Positions 15,702-24,390 of a stretch of 33,904 nt of DNA are shown piece after piece (the first letter of the stretch is position 1; each line of letters begins with the position of its first letter). Both the position numbers and the translations under genes were made by a program. Source of the DNA: Bacillota bacterium (lineage in GTDB: Bacteria > Bacillota > Clostridia > Lachnospirales > Lachnospiraceae); NCBI GenBank assembly GCA_023416695.1, contig JAEZGY010000014.1:1-33904 (forward strand). The letters run 5' to 3'. The notes beneath the pieces were generated by a model. The model was given only the letters and a program-made list of their open reading frames with translations. It was not told the origin of the DNA and ran no database searches.

Positions 15702-17162
15702 ATGAAACGTATCTTAAGTTTACTATTTATTCTACTTCTTTCCTTTAGCATTGTTAGCTTTAGCTATGTAAATGGGACTACAATATCGTTAAACTATGCG
15801 GATGATGAGGATGGGTCATCTGCTGCAGAAGATAACGACGAGAATACAGCGGAAGATGACAGTATTCCGACTCTAAGTAAAGATATACTTACAAAGACGA
15901 TTATTTCCAACACGGATTCTAGTAATGCAGAGGAGCAAAAGGAAGTTACCAGAGAAGTGAAGATTGACCGTTCTACTGAAGATGTAGAAACTACTAACAC
16001 AGTTAAGGCACTGAAAAAAACTAGTAAGGATGATACCCAAGCTGTTACAAATAATAATGCAGGGGACACCTTAGGACTTACTTGTAAATCTGCCGTGTTA
16101 ATTGAGGGGTCTACAGGCCAAATACTATATGAAAAAGATAAGGATCTGAAAATGGAACCAGCCAGTATTACTAAAATTATGACCTTACTTCTTATTTTTG
16201 AGGCTCTAGATGAGGGTAAAATAAAGCTCACTGATAAAGTAAGTGTCAGTGAACATGCAGCCTCCATGGGTGGAAGTCAAGTCTATCTAGAACCTTATGA
16301 AACCCAAACAGTGGAAACCATGATAAAATGTATTGCTATATCATCAGCAAATGATGCCTCTGTTGCGATGGCTGAATTTATTGCTGGATCAGAGCCAGAA
16401 TTTGTTGCAAGAATGAATGAAAAAGCGAAAAGCCTAGGAATGAAAAATACTAATTTTGAGAATTGCTGTGGTTTAGACAATGACACGACAAATCATATTT
16501 CTACTGCTTATGACGTTGCATTAATGTCTAGAGAATTAATTACGAAGCATCCCGAAATTTCTAAGTATTCAACTACTTGGATGGACACTTTTACTCATGT
16601 CACAAAAAAAGGGGAAAGTGTGTTTGGACTTACCAATACCAATAAGTTAGTTCGAACGTATAAAGGAATTACAGGTTTAAAAACAGGCTCTACTTCAAAA
16701 GCTAAGTTTTGTCTTTCTGCATCTGCCAATCGGAATGGTATGGATTTAATTGCAGTGGTTATGTGTGCTCCTGAACCTAAAGTAAGGTTTAAGGAAGCAG
16801 CATCTTTACTTGATTATGGATTTGCTAACTGTACGCTATTTAAGGATGACAACAAAGACCTTATGTTAGATCCTATAGACGTAAAGAATGGTATTGAAGA
16901 TACAGTAGAAGGAATTGTAAAGCAGCCATTTTCCTATGTATGTCTAGTAGGAAAGGACCCTAAGGCCATAAAAAAAGAAGTAAGTATCATGGAGTCATTA
17001 GAGGCGCCTGTTGATAAAGAGCAGCAAATAGGTAAGGTTACTTATACATTAGATGGAGAAGTCATTGGCGAAGTACCAATTGTAGCGAAAAATTCGGTTC
17101 GAAAAGCAACCTTTACAGATTCCTATTTGAATATTCTAAAGAGGTATTTTAATATTAAATAG
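15702..17162 (+). CDS. D-alanyl-D-alanine carboxypeptidase (S11 family, DacF-like)
   Basis: A penicillin-binding DD-carboxypeptidase that trims the terminal D-Ala of peptidoglycan stem peptides. From ATG 15702 the product has 486 residues: a signal peptide (about 1-25), an unusually long Asp/Glu/Ser/Thr-rich linker (about 33-125), then the S11 domain with S155-x-x-K158 (SITK), S215-A-N217 and K327-T-G-S330, followed by a PBP5 C-terminal beta domain. Ordinary S11 enzymes are about 380-430 residues, so the linker is the oddity. GGAG at 15692-15695 with a 6-base gap supports ATG 15702; a TTG at 15690 overlaps that site and is unlikely. It lacks a clear C-terminal membrane anchor. The sporulation gene dacF of B. 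subtilis lies in a comparable neighbourhood; no convincing SigF promoter was found. Confidence 0.9.
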   Translation: MKRILSLLFILLLSFSIVSFSYVNGTTISLNYADDEDGSSAAEDNDENTAEDDSIPTLSKDILTKTIISNTDSSNAEEQKEVTREVKIDRSTEDVETTNTVKALKKTSKDDTQAVTNNNAGDTLGLTCKSAVLIEGSTGQILYEKDKDLKMEPASITKIMTLLLIFEALDEGKIKLTDKVSVSEHAASMGGSQVYLEPYETQTVETMIKCIAISSANDASVAMAEFIAGSEPEFVARMNEKAKSLGMKNTNFENCCGLDNDTTNHISTAYDVALMSRELITKHPEISKYSTTWMDTFTHVTKKGESVFGLTNTNKLVRTYKGITGLKTGSTSKAKFCLSASANRNGMDLIAVVMCAPEPKVRFKEAASLLDYGFANCTLFKDDNKDLMLDPIDVKNGIEDTVEGIVKQPFSYVCLVGKDPKAIKKEVSIMESLEAPVDKEQQIGKVTYTLDGEVIGEVPIVAKNSVRKATFTDSYLNILKRYFNIK

Positions 17163-17170
17163 ATAACAAT

Positions 17171-17216
17171 ACATATAAAATGGTCTCCCAAACTGAAGGG
17201 TGGCCATTTTATATGT
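17171..17216 (+). terminator. Long hairpin after the DacF-like gene
   Basis: ACATATAAAATGGTC at 17171-17185 pairs, with one wobble, to GGCCATTTTATATGT at 17202-17216; TCCC/GGG can extend it inward. The tail lacks a T-run, so it may be an imperfect terminator or an mRNA-stabilising hairpin. Confidence 0.6.
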
Positions 17217-17232
17217 TAGGATTCTAATTCCA

Positions 17233-17261
17233 TTGACAGTCATATCTTAGTTCGCTATATT
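17233..17261 (+). promoter_or_regulatory. SigA-type promoter of the phosphoesterase gene
   Basis: TTGACA at 17233-17238 and TATATT (5 of 6) at 17256-17261 are 17 bases apart, ending 30 bases before the start codon at 17292. Confidence 0.8.
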
Positions 17262-17291
17262 TAATACTATATAGAATTTAAGGAGAACCAT

Positions 17292-18173
17292 ATGGAACGT
17301 ACTATTTTATTTATTATAATAACATCATTGATATTATTAGGCTTAGGTCTTTTTTTATATATTTTATATGAAAACAAACATTTTCATGTAACTACTTATC
17401 AATATAGTAACAAGAAATTACCATCTGCCTTTGATCATACTGTGATTTTATTTTTATCGGATCTTCATAGCTACAGTTACGGGATGAACAATGAAAGACT
17501 TTTACAGTCAATTCGAAAAAATAAACCAGACTATATCTTAATTGGTGGTGATATGATTGTAAAAGGACCAAATTTTAACGGGAAAGAGGCATTAAAGCTG
17601 CTTAAAGAGCTTGCCAAAGAGTTTCCTGTCTATTATGCATTTGGTAATCATGAATTAAGACTGAGTATGTTACCTGAGACATGTGACACTACTTATGTAG
17701 AATATATAAATAAACTAAAAAGCTATGGAGTAAAACTTTTAGTAGATGACAAGATTTCCTTAAGTAGAAATGGGCAGTCCATTAATCTGTATGGTTTGAA
17801 TCTACCAGAGTACTACTATAAAAAATTTAATAAGATATCGTTGCCGGAGGAAGAGCTTACTAGTCACCTTGGAACCCTAAATAAAAATTGTTTTAATGTA
17901 CTATTGGCTCATAATCCTATATATTTTTCGGAATATGCAAATTGGGGAGCGGATTTAGTACTATCTGGCCACGTACATGGTGGAATGATTGCCTTGCCAG
18001 TAATAGGTGGAGTAATGTCAACTCAGGGAATTCTCTTTCCGAAGTATGATTTTGGATTATATGAAAAGAAAGAGTCAACCATGATTATTTCTAGAGGATT
18101 AGGAAATCACACCATTCATATACGTGTCAATAATCATGCAGAACTTGTGAAAATTGTATTAAAGAGTAATTAA
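17292..18173 (+). CDS. Membrane-anchored calcineurin-like metallophosphoesterase
   Basis: A 293-residue protein with an N-terminal transmembrane helix (about 5-26) and a calcineurin-type phosphoesterase domain. The two-metal site is complete: D57 and H59 (SDLHS), D87 (GGDM), N119 and H120 (GNHE), a later histidine in LAHNP, and the GHVHGG motif near 231-236. This is the YkuE/YaeI-like class, some members of which act on UDP-linked or lipid substrates at the membrane surface; the substrate here is unknown. AAGGAGA at 17280-17286 precedes ATG 17292. It has its own consensus promoter and may be co-transcribed with the next gene. Confidence 0.88.
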   Translation: MERTILFIIITSLILLGLGLFLYILYENKHFHVTTYQYSNKKLPSAFDHTVILFLSDLHSYSYGMNNERLLQSIRKNKPDYILIGGDMIVKGPNFNGKEALKLLKELAKEFPVYYAFGNHELRLSMLPETCDTTYVEYINKLKSYGVKLLVDDKISLSRNGQSINLYGLNLPEYYYKKFNKISLPEEELTSHLGTLNKNCFNVLLAHNPIYFSEYANWGADLVLSGHVHGGMIALPVIGGVMSTQGILFPKYDFGLYEKKESTMIISRGLGNHTIHIRVNNHAELVKIVLKSN

Positions 18174-18273
18174 TAGACTCACAGTTGAAGTAATTCGTCT
18201 TTTATGTTATTCTTGAATAATGTGAGTGATGAAAATCAATTGCAAATGTGATAATTAAAGATTGAGGATATCT

Positions 18274-18873
18274 ATGGAACAACTGATTCAAATAGTTGCA
18301 GGTTTATTTGCAACTCTTTTAGTTATGATATTACATGAAGTACCTAAGACATTGGTATATAATAGGCAATGTGAAAAGAAAATCCCTTTGTCTAGGATAT
18401 TTTATCTACCCCAATATATTGATCCCATAGGTCTTATTTTTTGTGTATTTTCATGGGCTGGTTTTTCAAAGCCCTATCGGTATGAAATAAAGATAAAGAA
18501 AAATGCTACCTACATTGGCTTCATTGGCTTATTAAGCCTTTTGTTATTAACAATTACTTCTTATGTGGTTTATTGTGCGTTTTATACTGGCGTAAAGGTA
18601 GACCAGATACTAGTAGGTATGGATATGAGTAGTCGATTTAATTATTATTTTATTTGTTACATTATGATAATTAGTCTAGGTATGTTTGTGGTGAATCTAT
18701 TTCCTATTACAGCTTTTGATATGGGGTTTATCATCGCCGGCAAATCCTTGGCAAGCTATATTCGTATTATAAGGGCAGATACCTTTATAAAATTAGCTCT
18801 TTTCATTGTTTTGTTTACAGAAGCTATACCCATACTTGGTATCCGCTTGATTAATTTTTTACTGTCTTTATAA
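18274..18873 (+). CDS. Degenerate site-2-protease-like (M50) membrane protein
   Basis: A 199-residue multi-pass membrane protein with about five hydrophobic segments. It resembles the short M50 (SpoIVFB/S2P) proteins often found just before scpA in clostridia, but the zinc motif HExxH reads H21-E-V-P-K25, with the second histidine replaced by lysine. The third-ligand region, usually N-x-x-P-x-P-x-x-D-G, is N141-LFPITAFD149-MG, with the aspartate kept. It may be catalytically inactive or a distant family member; function is unknown. ATG 18274 is chosen because GAGG at 18264-18267 sits 6 bases before it; a longer frame from TTG 18262 would include that site. scpA follows after 30 bases. Confidence 0.6.
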   Translation: MEQLIQIVAGLFATLLVMILHEVPKTLVYNRQCEKKIPLSRIFYLPQYIDPIGLIFCVFSWAGFSKPYRYEIKIKKNATYIGFIGLLSLLLLTITSYVVYCAFYTGVKVDQILVGMDMSSRFNYYFICYIMIISLGMFVVNLFPITAFDMGFIIAGKSLASYIRIIRADTFIKLALFIVLFTEAIPILGIRLINFLLSL

Positions 18874-18903
18874 TGTAGTTAAGAGAAAGGAAAACATTTT
18901 ATT

Positions 18904-19695
18904 ATGGGGATTCCGGTTAAATTAGAGGTATTTGAAGGACCTTTAGATTTATTATTACATCTAATTGATAAAAATAAAGTTAATATATATGACATTCCTA
19001 TCGTTCTAATTACCGAGCAGTATTTAGAGTATATTAGGGCTATGGAAACAAAGGACTTAGATATAATGAGTGAGTTCCTTGTGATGGCCGCTACCTTACT
19101 AAATATTAAGTCTAAAATGCTACTTCCAAAGGAAGAAACTGAGGAAGAAGAGGAAGAGGATCCAAGAAAAGAATTAGTTGAACGTCTTTTGGAATATAAG
19201 ATGTATAAGTACATTTCCTTTGAATTAAAAGATAGACAAATGGACGCATCTAAACTGCTTTTTAAGGAGCCAACTATTCCAGATACCATACTAGAATATA
19301 GAGAACCAATTCCTGTGGAGGATTTATTGTCTGACTTAACCATATCTAAGCTTCATGACATCTTTGAATCTGTTATAAAAAAACAAATTGATAAGATTGA
19401 TCCCATTCGTAGTAAATATGGTGACATTAAAAAAGAAGAAGTTAATCTAGATGAAAAGATGTTATTTATTGAAGCTTATGGGCAAGCACATAGATCGTTT
19501 TTATTTAGACGTCTTTTGGAGACCAGTACATCTAAAATGGAAGTTATCATTATTTTCCTTTGTGTCTTAGAGCTTATGAAGGTCGGTAAGCTAAAGGTGG
19601 AACAAGAGCATATATTTGATGATATTATTATTACCTATGTAAATGATACGAATATATCTACGGAGGAATTGACTGGTAACATACTTTACGAATAG
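18904..19695 (+). CDS. scpA: Segregation and condensation protein A (kleisin ScpA)
   Basis: ScpA is the kleisin that bridges the two Smc heads and, with ScpB, forms the condensin ring loaded at the origin. The 263-residue product starts with the hallmark VKLEVFEGPLDLLLHLID (about 5-22), followed by the helical N-domain, an acidic linker (ETEEEEEEDP, about 79-88) and a C-terminal winged helix (about 180-250) that binds the Smc cap. Length is typical. AAAGGAA at 18886-18892 is rather far (11 bases) from ATG 18904, so initiation may be modest. scpB follows after 11 bases. Its partner Smc is encoded at the left edge of the window. Confidence 0.96.
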   Translation: MGIPVKLEVFEGPLDLLLHLIDKNKVNIYDIPIVLITEQYLEYIRAMETKDLDIMSEFLVMAATLLNIKSKMLLPKEETEEEEEEDPRKELVERLLEYKMYKYISFELKDRQMDASKLLFKEPTIPDTILEYREPIPVEDLLSDLTISKLHDIFESVIKKQIDKIDPIRSKYGDIKKEEVNLDEKMLFIEAYGQAHRSFLFRRLLETSTSKMEVIIIFLCVLELMKVGKLKVEQEHIFDDIIITYVNDTNISTEELTGNILYE

Positions 19696-19706
19696 GAGAA
19701 TGAGCC

Positions 19707-20276
19707 TTGGAACTAAATAAAGTAAAAGCCGCAATTGAAGCTATTCTGTTTTCTTTAGGGGAAGCAGTAGAGTTAGATCGCATTGCAAAAACAATTGAAC
19801 ATGATGAAGAAACAACAAAACGAATCTTAGAATCTATGATGGATGAATATAGTGAAGAAAGCAGAGGCATTCAGCTCATTGAATTGGATGGCTCTTATCA
19901 GCTCTGTACAAAGGAAGAAATGTATGACATGTTAATAAAGATTACTCATATTCCAAGAAAACATGTTCTTACGGATGTGCAGTTAGAGACTCTGTCAATT
20001 ATAGCCTATAAGCAACCAATTACAAAAAACGCAATAGAAGCCATACGAGGGGTAAAATGTGATCATGTAGTGAATCGTCTCATAGAGTACAATTTAGTTT
20101 GTGAAGTGGGACGTTTGGATGCTCCGGGCCGGCCAATCCTATTTGGAACGACAGAAGAGTTTCTTCGCTGCTTTGGTGTGACATCTCTTGATAACCTTCC
20201 AACCTTAAATCAAGATCAATTAAATGATTTTAAACAAGAAGCTGAAGCTGAGGTTCAGTTGAAATTGAATATATAA
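19707..20276 (+). CDS. scpB: Segregation and condensation protein B
   Basis: ScpB is the KITE-family dimer that clamps ScpA in the Smc complex. The 189-residue protein contains two winged-helix domains (about 5-80 and 90-165), with family signatures IEAILFSLGEAVELDRIA (about 10-27), LETLSIIAYKQPITKNAIEAIRG (about 94-116) and GRLDAPGRPILFGTTEEFLRCFG (about 134-156). The start is TTG 19707, with AGGAGA at 19694-19699 overlapping the scpA stop; no in-frame ATG offers a better start. Coupled to scpA and closed by a strong terminator. Confidence 0.96.
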   Translation: MELNKVKAAIEAILFSLGEAVELDRIAKTIEHDEETTKRILESMMDEYSEESRGIQLIELDGSYQLCTKEEMYDMLIKITHIPRKHVLTDVQLETLSIIAYKQPITKNAIEAIRGVKCDHVVNRLIEYNLVCEVGRLDAPGRPILFGTTEEFLRCFGVTSLDNLPTLNQDQLNDFKQEAEAEVQLKLNI

Positions 20277-20285
20277 AAATCAGGA

Positions 20286-20331
20286 AGAAATAGTGCGGTA
20301 TTTTATCACCTACCGCACTATTTCTTTTTTT
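20286..20331 (+). terminator. Intrinsic terminator after scpAB
   Basis: AGAAATAGTGCGGTA at 20286-20300 pairs perfectly with TACCGCACTATTTCT at 20311-20325, followed by T at 20325-20331. Very strong. Confidence 0.97.
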
Positions 20332-20452
20332 GCGCGAAGGCAAAGTGAGGATTTAAGACAAGCTTGCTTGTATGGAATCCGAGCGCGCCCGCGAACTCGT
20401 GCGGGAACGCACGAGTATGCAAGAAGGCAAAGTGAGGTTTTTAGGGTGCTTG
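20331..20452. repeat. GC-rich direct repeat with strong hairpin upstream of gerA
   Basis: A 15-base direct repeat, GAAGGCAAAGTGAGG, occurs at 20336-20350 and 20423-20437, 87 bases apart; weaker similarity extends it on both sides to about 33 bases (TGC-x-x-GAAGGC before, GCTTG after). Between the copies lie a small ACAAGC/GCTTGT palindrome (20358-20371) and a 9-bp stem ACTCGTGCG/CGCACGAGT (20395-20416) closed by a GGAA tetraloop, within a stretch far richer in GC than its surroundings. It looks like a mobile or dispersed repeat unit inserted between scpB and gerA. A reading frame through it fuses to gerA but has no ribosome binding site. No protein role is claimed. Confidence 0.7.
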
Positions 20453-20521
20453 ATTAAAATTTATCATAAAATAGAACTATTTGGATACAATATGAGAATA
20501 CTACAAAAAATGGTGATAATT

Positions 20522-22054
20522 ATGAAAGCATATTATAATGAACTAAATGAAATTATAGCAACTATGAGCACAAGCTTAGAGCAAAATATTGAAGTACTAG
20601 ATAATCTTTTTAAGGACTGTGCTGATTTAGTAAAACGTCGCTTCACAATCGGTGGAGAGAATAAGGTTGATATCTACTTTTTATATATGGACAATATGAT
20701 TAATAAAGAATTATTGGAGGAGGATACCTTACGATATTTACTGTATAAAATGGATGATCTTCCAAAAGATAATAAGTTTGATTATATTAAGGCCAAGGGA
20801 CTTCGAAGTGCAGATGTAACAGAGCTAGATACAATGCAAAAAATAGTAGATGGAATCTTATCAGGCGATACTGCGATCTTAATCGATGGTTATAATAAAG
20901 CTTTAAAAGTTTCAATAAAAGGATTTGCCAATCGTGGGGTTCCTACTGCAGAAAATGAGGTGACGGTACGTGGTTCTAAAGAAAGCTTTAGTGAGGCTCT
21001 CTTTATTAATCGAGTACTTCTTCGTAAAAGAATTAAGGATACTAACTTAAAAATAAAGCAATTAAAGGTTGGTACTAGAAGTAAGACCGATGTGGCTGTA
21101 GTCTATATGGATGGGATTGTAAAGAATGAAATCGTAGATGACATTATTCATCGAATTGAAAACTTCGTCATAGATGGTATCTTTGATAGTGGTATGTTAG
21201 AGCAACTGACGGAGCGGAATCATTATTCTCCTTTCCCTGAGTTTCAATCAACAGAGAGACCGGATAAAGCGGCATCTGCATTAACTGAAGGTCGTGTTTG
21301 TATTATCGTAGATAATTCACCTATGGTATTATTACTACCTACCACCTTGAATTCCTTCTATCAAGCTTCAGATGATTATTATAGCAGGTGGGAGATTGCT
21401 ACTTTTTCACGTATTTTACGCTATATAGCCTCTTTTATTGCAGTAGCATTACCAGGTCTTTATATTGTAATAGTAAATTATCAATCTGAGTTAATTTCCA
21501 CAAATCTAGCCTTATCCTTTGCAGCAGCTAGAGAGGGGGTTCCTTTTTCTATCTTCTTTGAAGTAATCATTATGGAAATCGCCTTTGAGCTCTTACTAGA
21601 AGCAGGAATTCGTTTACCAGGACCTATGGGCAATACCATTGGTATTGTAGGTGGAATAATCATTGGAGATGCAGCAGTCAATGCTAATTTGGCAAGCCCT
21701 ATTGTTGTAATCGTTGTAGCGCTTACAGCAATTGCGGCCTTTACTATACCTAATGAGGCCTTTGCTGCAGCATTTCGTCTTGTTCGTTATCTAATTATCT
21801 TCTTATCCGCTATCTGGGGGTTATTAGGATTTACGATTGGAATTGTTCTACTAATGACTCATCTCTGTGGATTAAAAAGCTTTGGGACTCCATATTTGAT
21901 ACCTTTTGTATCGTCTGGAGTGGTGGGAGATAACGATTACAAGGACGCACTTATCAAGATGCCAACAAATAAAATGACTGCCAGACCAAGCTATACAAGA
22001 CCAGACGCAAGAAAACGGCTCTTTTTTAAAGGGAAACAAGACAATAAAGAATAG
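20522..22054 (+). CDS. gerA: Spore germination protein, GerA family (A subunit)
   Basis: The A subunit of a nutrient germinant receptor in the inner spore membrane. From ATG 20522 it has 510 residues: a large hydrophilic N-terminal domain (about 1-300), including DIYFLYMDNMINKELLEED and VAVVYMDGIVKNEIVDDI, then the conserved FPEFQSTERPDKAASALTEGRV and YYSRWEIATFSRILRY segments, and about five membrane helices (about 300-470) with PGLYIVIVNYQSELI and RLPGPMGNTIGIVGG. A longer frame from 20372 adds 50 residues read out of the GC-rich repeat and is rejected. The ribosome site before 20522 is weak (GGTG, 20512-20515). A SigF/SigG-like pair (TCATA 20464-20468, GGATACAATA 20483-20492) is possible, but its 14-base spacing is short. 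The next gene supplies the B and C parts. Confidence 0.92.
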   Translation: MKAYYNELNEIIATMSTSLEQNIEVLDNLFKDCADLVKRRFTIGGENKVDIYFLYMDNMINKELLEEDTLRYLLYKMDDLPKDNKFDYIKAKGLRSADVTELDTMQKIVDGILSGDTAILIDGYNKALKVSIKGFANRGVPTAENEVTVRGSKESFSEALFINRVLLRKRIKDTNLKIKQLKVGTRSKTDVAVVYMDGIVKNEIVDDIIHRIENFVIDGIFDSGMLEQLTERNHYSPFPEFQSTERPDKAASALTEGRVCIIVDNSPMVLLLPTTLNSFYQASDDYYSRWEIATFSRILRYIASFIAVALPGLYIVIVNYQSELISTNLALSFAAAREGVPFSIFFEVIIMEIAFELLLEAGIRLPGPMGNTIGIVGGIIIGDAAVNANLASPIVVIVVALTAIAAFTIPNEAFAAAFRLVRYLIIFLSAIWGLLGFTIGIVLLMTHLCGLKSFGTPYLIPFVSSGVVGDNDYKDALIKMPTNKMTARPSYTRPDARKRLFFKGKQDNKE

Positions 22055-22065
22055 ACGGAAGGACT

Positions 22066-24324
22066 ATGCTTGCTATGTACTCTAAAAATGAAAAAATCAC
22101 TCTACGACAATTAAAGCGTTTGATTGTATTCGATTTCTTTGGTGTACTGTCTTTAATTGTCCCATATGTCATTTCTAGCAGTGCTGGATATGATGGGCTT
22201 GGTGCAATTCTAATCACTGCATTACTGCTTTTTTTATATCTATTAATATTCACTTTTTATCTTAAACAGCTAGAAGGACCTTATCTGTCTTATACAAAGG
22301 ATACGATAGGTAGATTTCTTACTACAATTTTTTGTGGGCTTTATTTAATAAAATTTTTCTTCACTACGGTAATGATTCTTAGGTTATTTATTAGTATAAT
22401 CAATACTACAATTTTACTTGATTATTCAACCATATCCATAGCACTTCTTCTTATAGTAGTAGCAGGTTATATGACTTACAAGGGAATGGAAGCGAGGGCT
22501 CGATATGCTGAAATTATGTATTATATCGTACTAATCCCTATGTTGGTACTATTTTTGTTAACCTTAAAGGATGTTGATATAGCTAATCTAACCCCTGTAT
22601 TTGCTAACAATATTTTTAGTACGTCGAAGGCAGGTTTTGTATTTTTTCTATTATTTAATGAATTAGAGCTATTGCTGTTTATTAAGCCTTATGTAAAACC
22701 TAAAAAACCAAGTGCATCTTTAGTTACTGGTATGTTTACACACACTCTAAGAGGATTAATCTGCATTCTATTAATCTCTGGTTTAGTATTTACTTTGACA
22801 GTTGGCTTATTAGGGGAAAAAGCATCCTCTCAATCCCTTTGGTCAGCAGTATCCATTTTGCAACTAGTACACTTGCCATGGTCCATGTTAAACCGTCAGG
22901 ATTCAATTTTAATATCTCTATGGCTACTCACTATCTTTAGTGTTTTAAGTGGCTTGCTTTATTATATGTGTCATGTTACAAAACATGTGTTTAATAAACA
23001 AACAGGAAAGTGTATCCTTCCAATACTTTTGGTTTTTGTATTCTTAGCATCAATTACTCCAGTAGATATAAACTTATTTTATGAATACTACATGAAGTAT
23101 ATGGTGTACATTGGACTGCCTCAAAGTATAATACTTCCTTTTATTCCAATCTTTATTAGAAAGATTAAACCAATAAAGTATAAGACATTAAAACATAGTG
23201 CAGGTAAAGGGATGATTATGGTTTTTCTGTTCTTAGGTATAGGATTTGGTCTTAGTGGTTGTGCTAATCAAGCTGAAATAGAAGATCGTGATTTTGTCCA
23301 GGTTTTTGGAGTGGATTATTATAATGGAATTTATTCGGCCTATTATGTACTTCCTGATCTAGCAGCAGTATCTGAGCAAAAATCCAGTGACAAGGAAACG
23401 CTACTTAGAAATTATCAAGGCGAAAATTTGTATGATATTGAAGAGCAGTATAAAACAAATTCAGAAAAAAAATTAGATTACCGCCATCTCAAGGTAATTG
23501 TACTAGGTGAAAATCTCACAAGAAATAAAGAGGTTTTGCAACAATTTATCGAGTACTGTGACAATCATTATGAGATATCAAAAAATACAGTGGTTTTCTT
23601 AACTGATTCCAGTTTATGGCAGGTGATGAATTATAACAATAAAGTACCCGATGGCCTAGGTAATTACCTGACACGATTACATGAAAATAATTTGGCAAAT
23701 AGTTCAAAAGGTGAAGTATACCTAGGTACTTTAGTGAATGATCGCAATAACACGGATTTGTGCATTAATATTCCGATTATCTCCCTGCAGTTTAATGGGT
23801 TAGTGATTAATGGAGAAGCTATTGTAGACAATTCTCTACTGGTCACTAAGCTAACAGAAGAACAAAGTAAGTATACAGACCTTTTAAGAGGCTCTGGTAA
23901 TTATAGTCGTATATTTTTAAATAGCTCCAATTCGGATGGGGGTAAGAGTCAGATTATTAAGTTAAGCGAATTACGTAATAGTAATTCATTAGTATTACAA
24001 AACGGTTTGCCATACCTTCGTATTCGTATTGAAGGACATGGGAAAATTGAACAAGGCGAAGAGGACATCTTACAGTATACAACAGATAAAAGAATGGAAG
24101 TATACCATAAGCTGGAGAAGGAAGTAGATGCTCAGGTAAAAGAAATCATGGAAGACCAAATTAATACAATGATAAAAGAGAAAAACATTGATTATTTGAA
24201 TATTCTAAGAATGAGTCGTTATCTTAATCGAGACATATATTCCTATTATAAAGACAGACAATATGATTTCCTAGACAATCTTAAAGTTGAAGTTGATGTG
24301 GATTTTACTTTAAATCGTTATTAA
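22066..24324 (+). CDS. Fused spore germination protein GerB-GerC
   Basis: A single 752-residue frame joins two receptor subunits that are normally separate. Residues about 1-365 form a ten-helix GerB permease of the APC superfamily, thought to sense the germinant. Residues about 385-752 form a GerC lipoprotein: hydrophobic stretch MVFLFLGIGFGLSGC ending at lipobox cysteine C399, then ANQAEIEDRDFVQVFGVDY, a start typical of Ger(x)C. No stop codon lies between. An internal ATG at 23218 with AAAGG at 23206-23210 could also start a free GerC of 368 residues, a normal length. Either the protein is a true fusion with an internal lipobox, or both forms are made. Start codon 22066 is ambiguous (ATG 22075 possible). 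It follows gerA by 11 bases; no other gerB or gerC is in the window. Confidence 0.88.
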   Translation: MLAMYSKNEKITLRQLKRLIVFDFFGVLSLIVPYVISSSAGYDGLGAILITALLLFLYLLIFTFYLKQLEGPYLSYTKDTIGRFLTTIFCGLYLIKFFFTTVMILRLFISIINTTILLDYSTISIALLLIVVAGYMTYKGMEARARYAEIMYYIVLIPMLVLFLLTLKDVDIANLTPVFANNIFSTSKAGFVFFLLFNELELLLFIKPYVKPKKPSASLVTGMFTHTLRGLICILLISGLVFTLTVGLLGEKASSQSLWSAVSILQLVHLPWSMLNRQDSILISLWLLTIFSVLSGLLYYMCHVTKHVFNKQTGKCILPILLVFVFLASITPVDINLFYEYYMKYMVYIGLPQSIILPFIPIFIRKIKPIKYKTLKHSAGKGMIMVFLFLGIGFGLSGCANQAEIEDRDFVQVFGVDYYNGIYSAYYVLPDLAAVSEQKSSDKETLLRNYQGENLYDIEEQYKTNSEKKLDYRHLKVIVLGENLTRNKEVLQQFIEYCDNHYEISKNTVVFLTDSSLWQVMNYNNKVPDGLGNYLTRLHENNLANSSKGEVYLGTLVNDRNNTDLCINIPIISLQFNGLVINGEAIVDNSLLVTKLTEEQSKYTDLLRGSGNYSRIFLNSSNSDGGKSQIIKLSELRNSNSLVLQNGLPYLRIRIEGHGKIEQGEEDILQYTTDKRMEVYHKLEKEVDAQVKEIMEDQINTMIKEKNIDYLNILRMSRYLNRDIYSYYKDRQYDFLDNLKVEVDVDFTLNRY

Positions 24325-24390
24325 CAAGATTTATGAATAAAATGATATTTCCCTAATAAAATAAAAAGAAGATATCTTTAGGTGAAGTTT

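Noticed and set aside
15794..16267. 157-codon antisense frame under the DacF-like linker
   Set aside because: It is a by-product of the low-complexity Asp/Ser/Thr codons of the sense gene; no ribosome site or recognisable protein.
20372..20521. Fifty-residue N-terminal extension of GerA read from the GC-rich repeat
   Set aside because: It has no ribosome binding site, is composed of the repeat element, and GerA homologues begin near the ATG at 20522.
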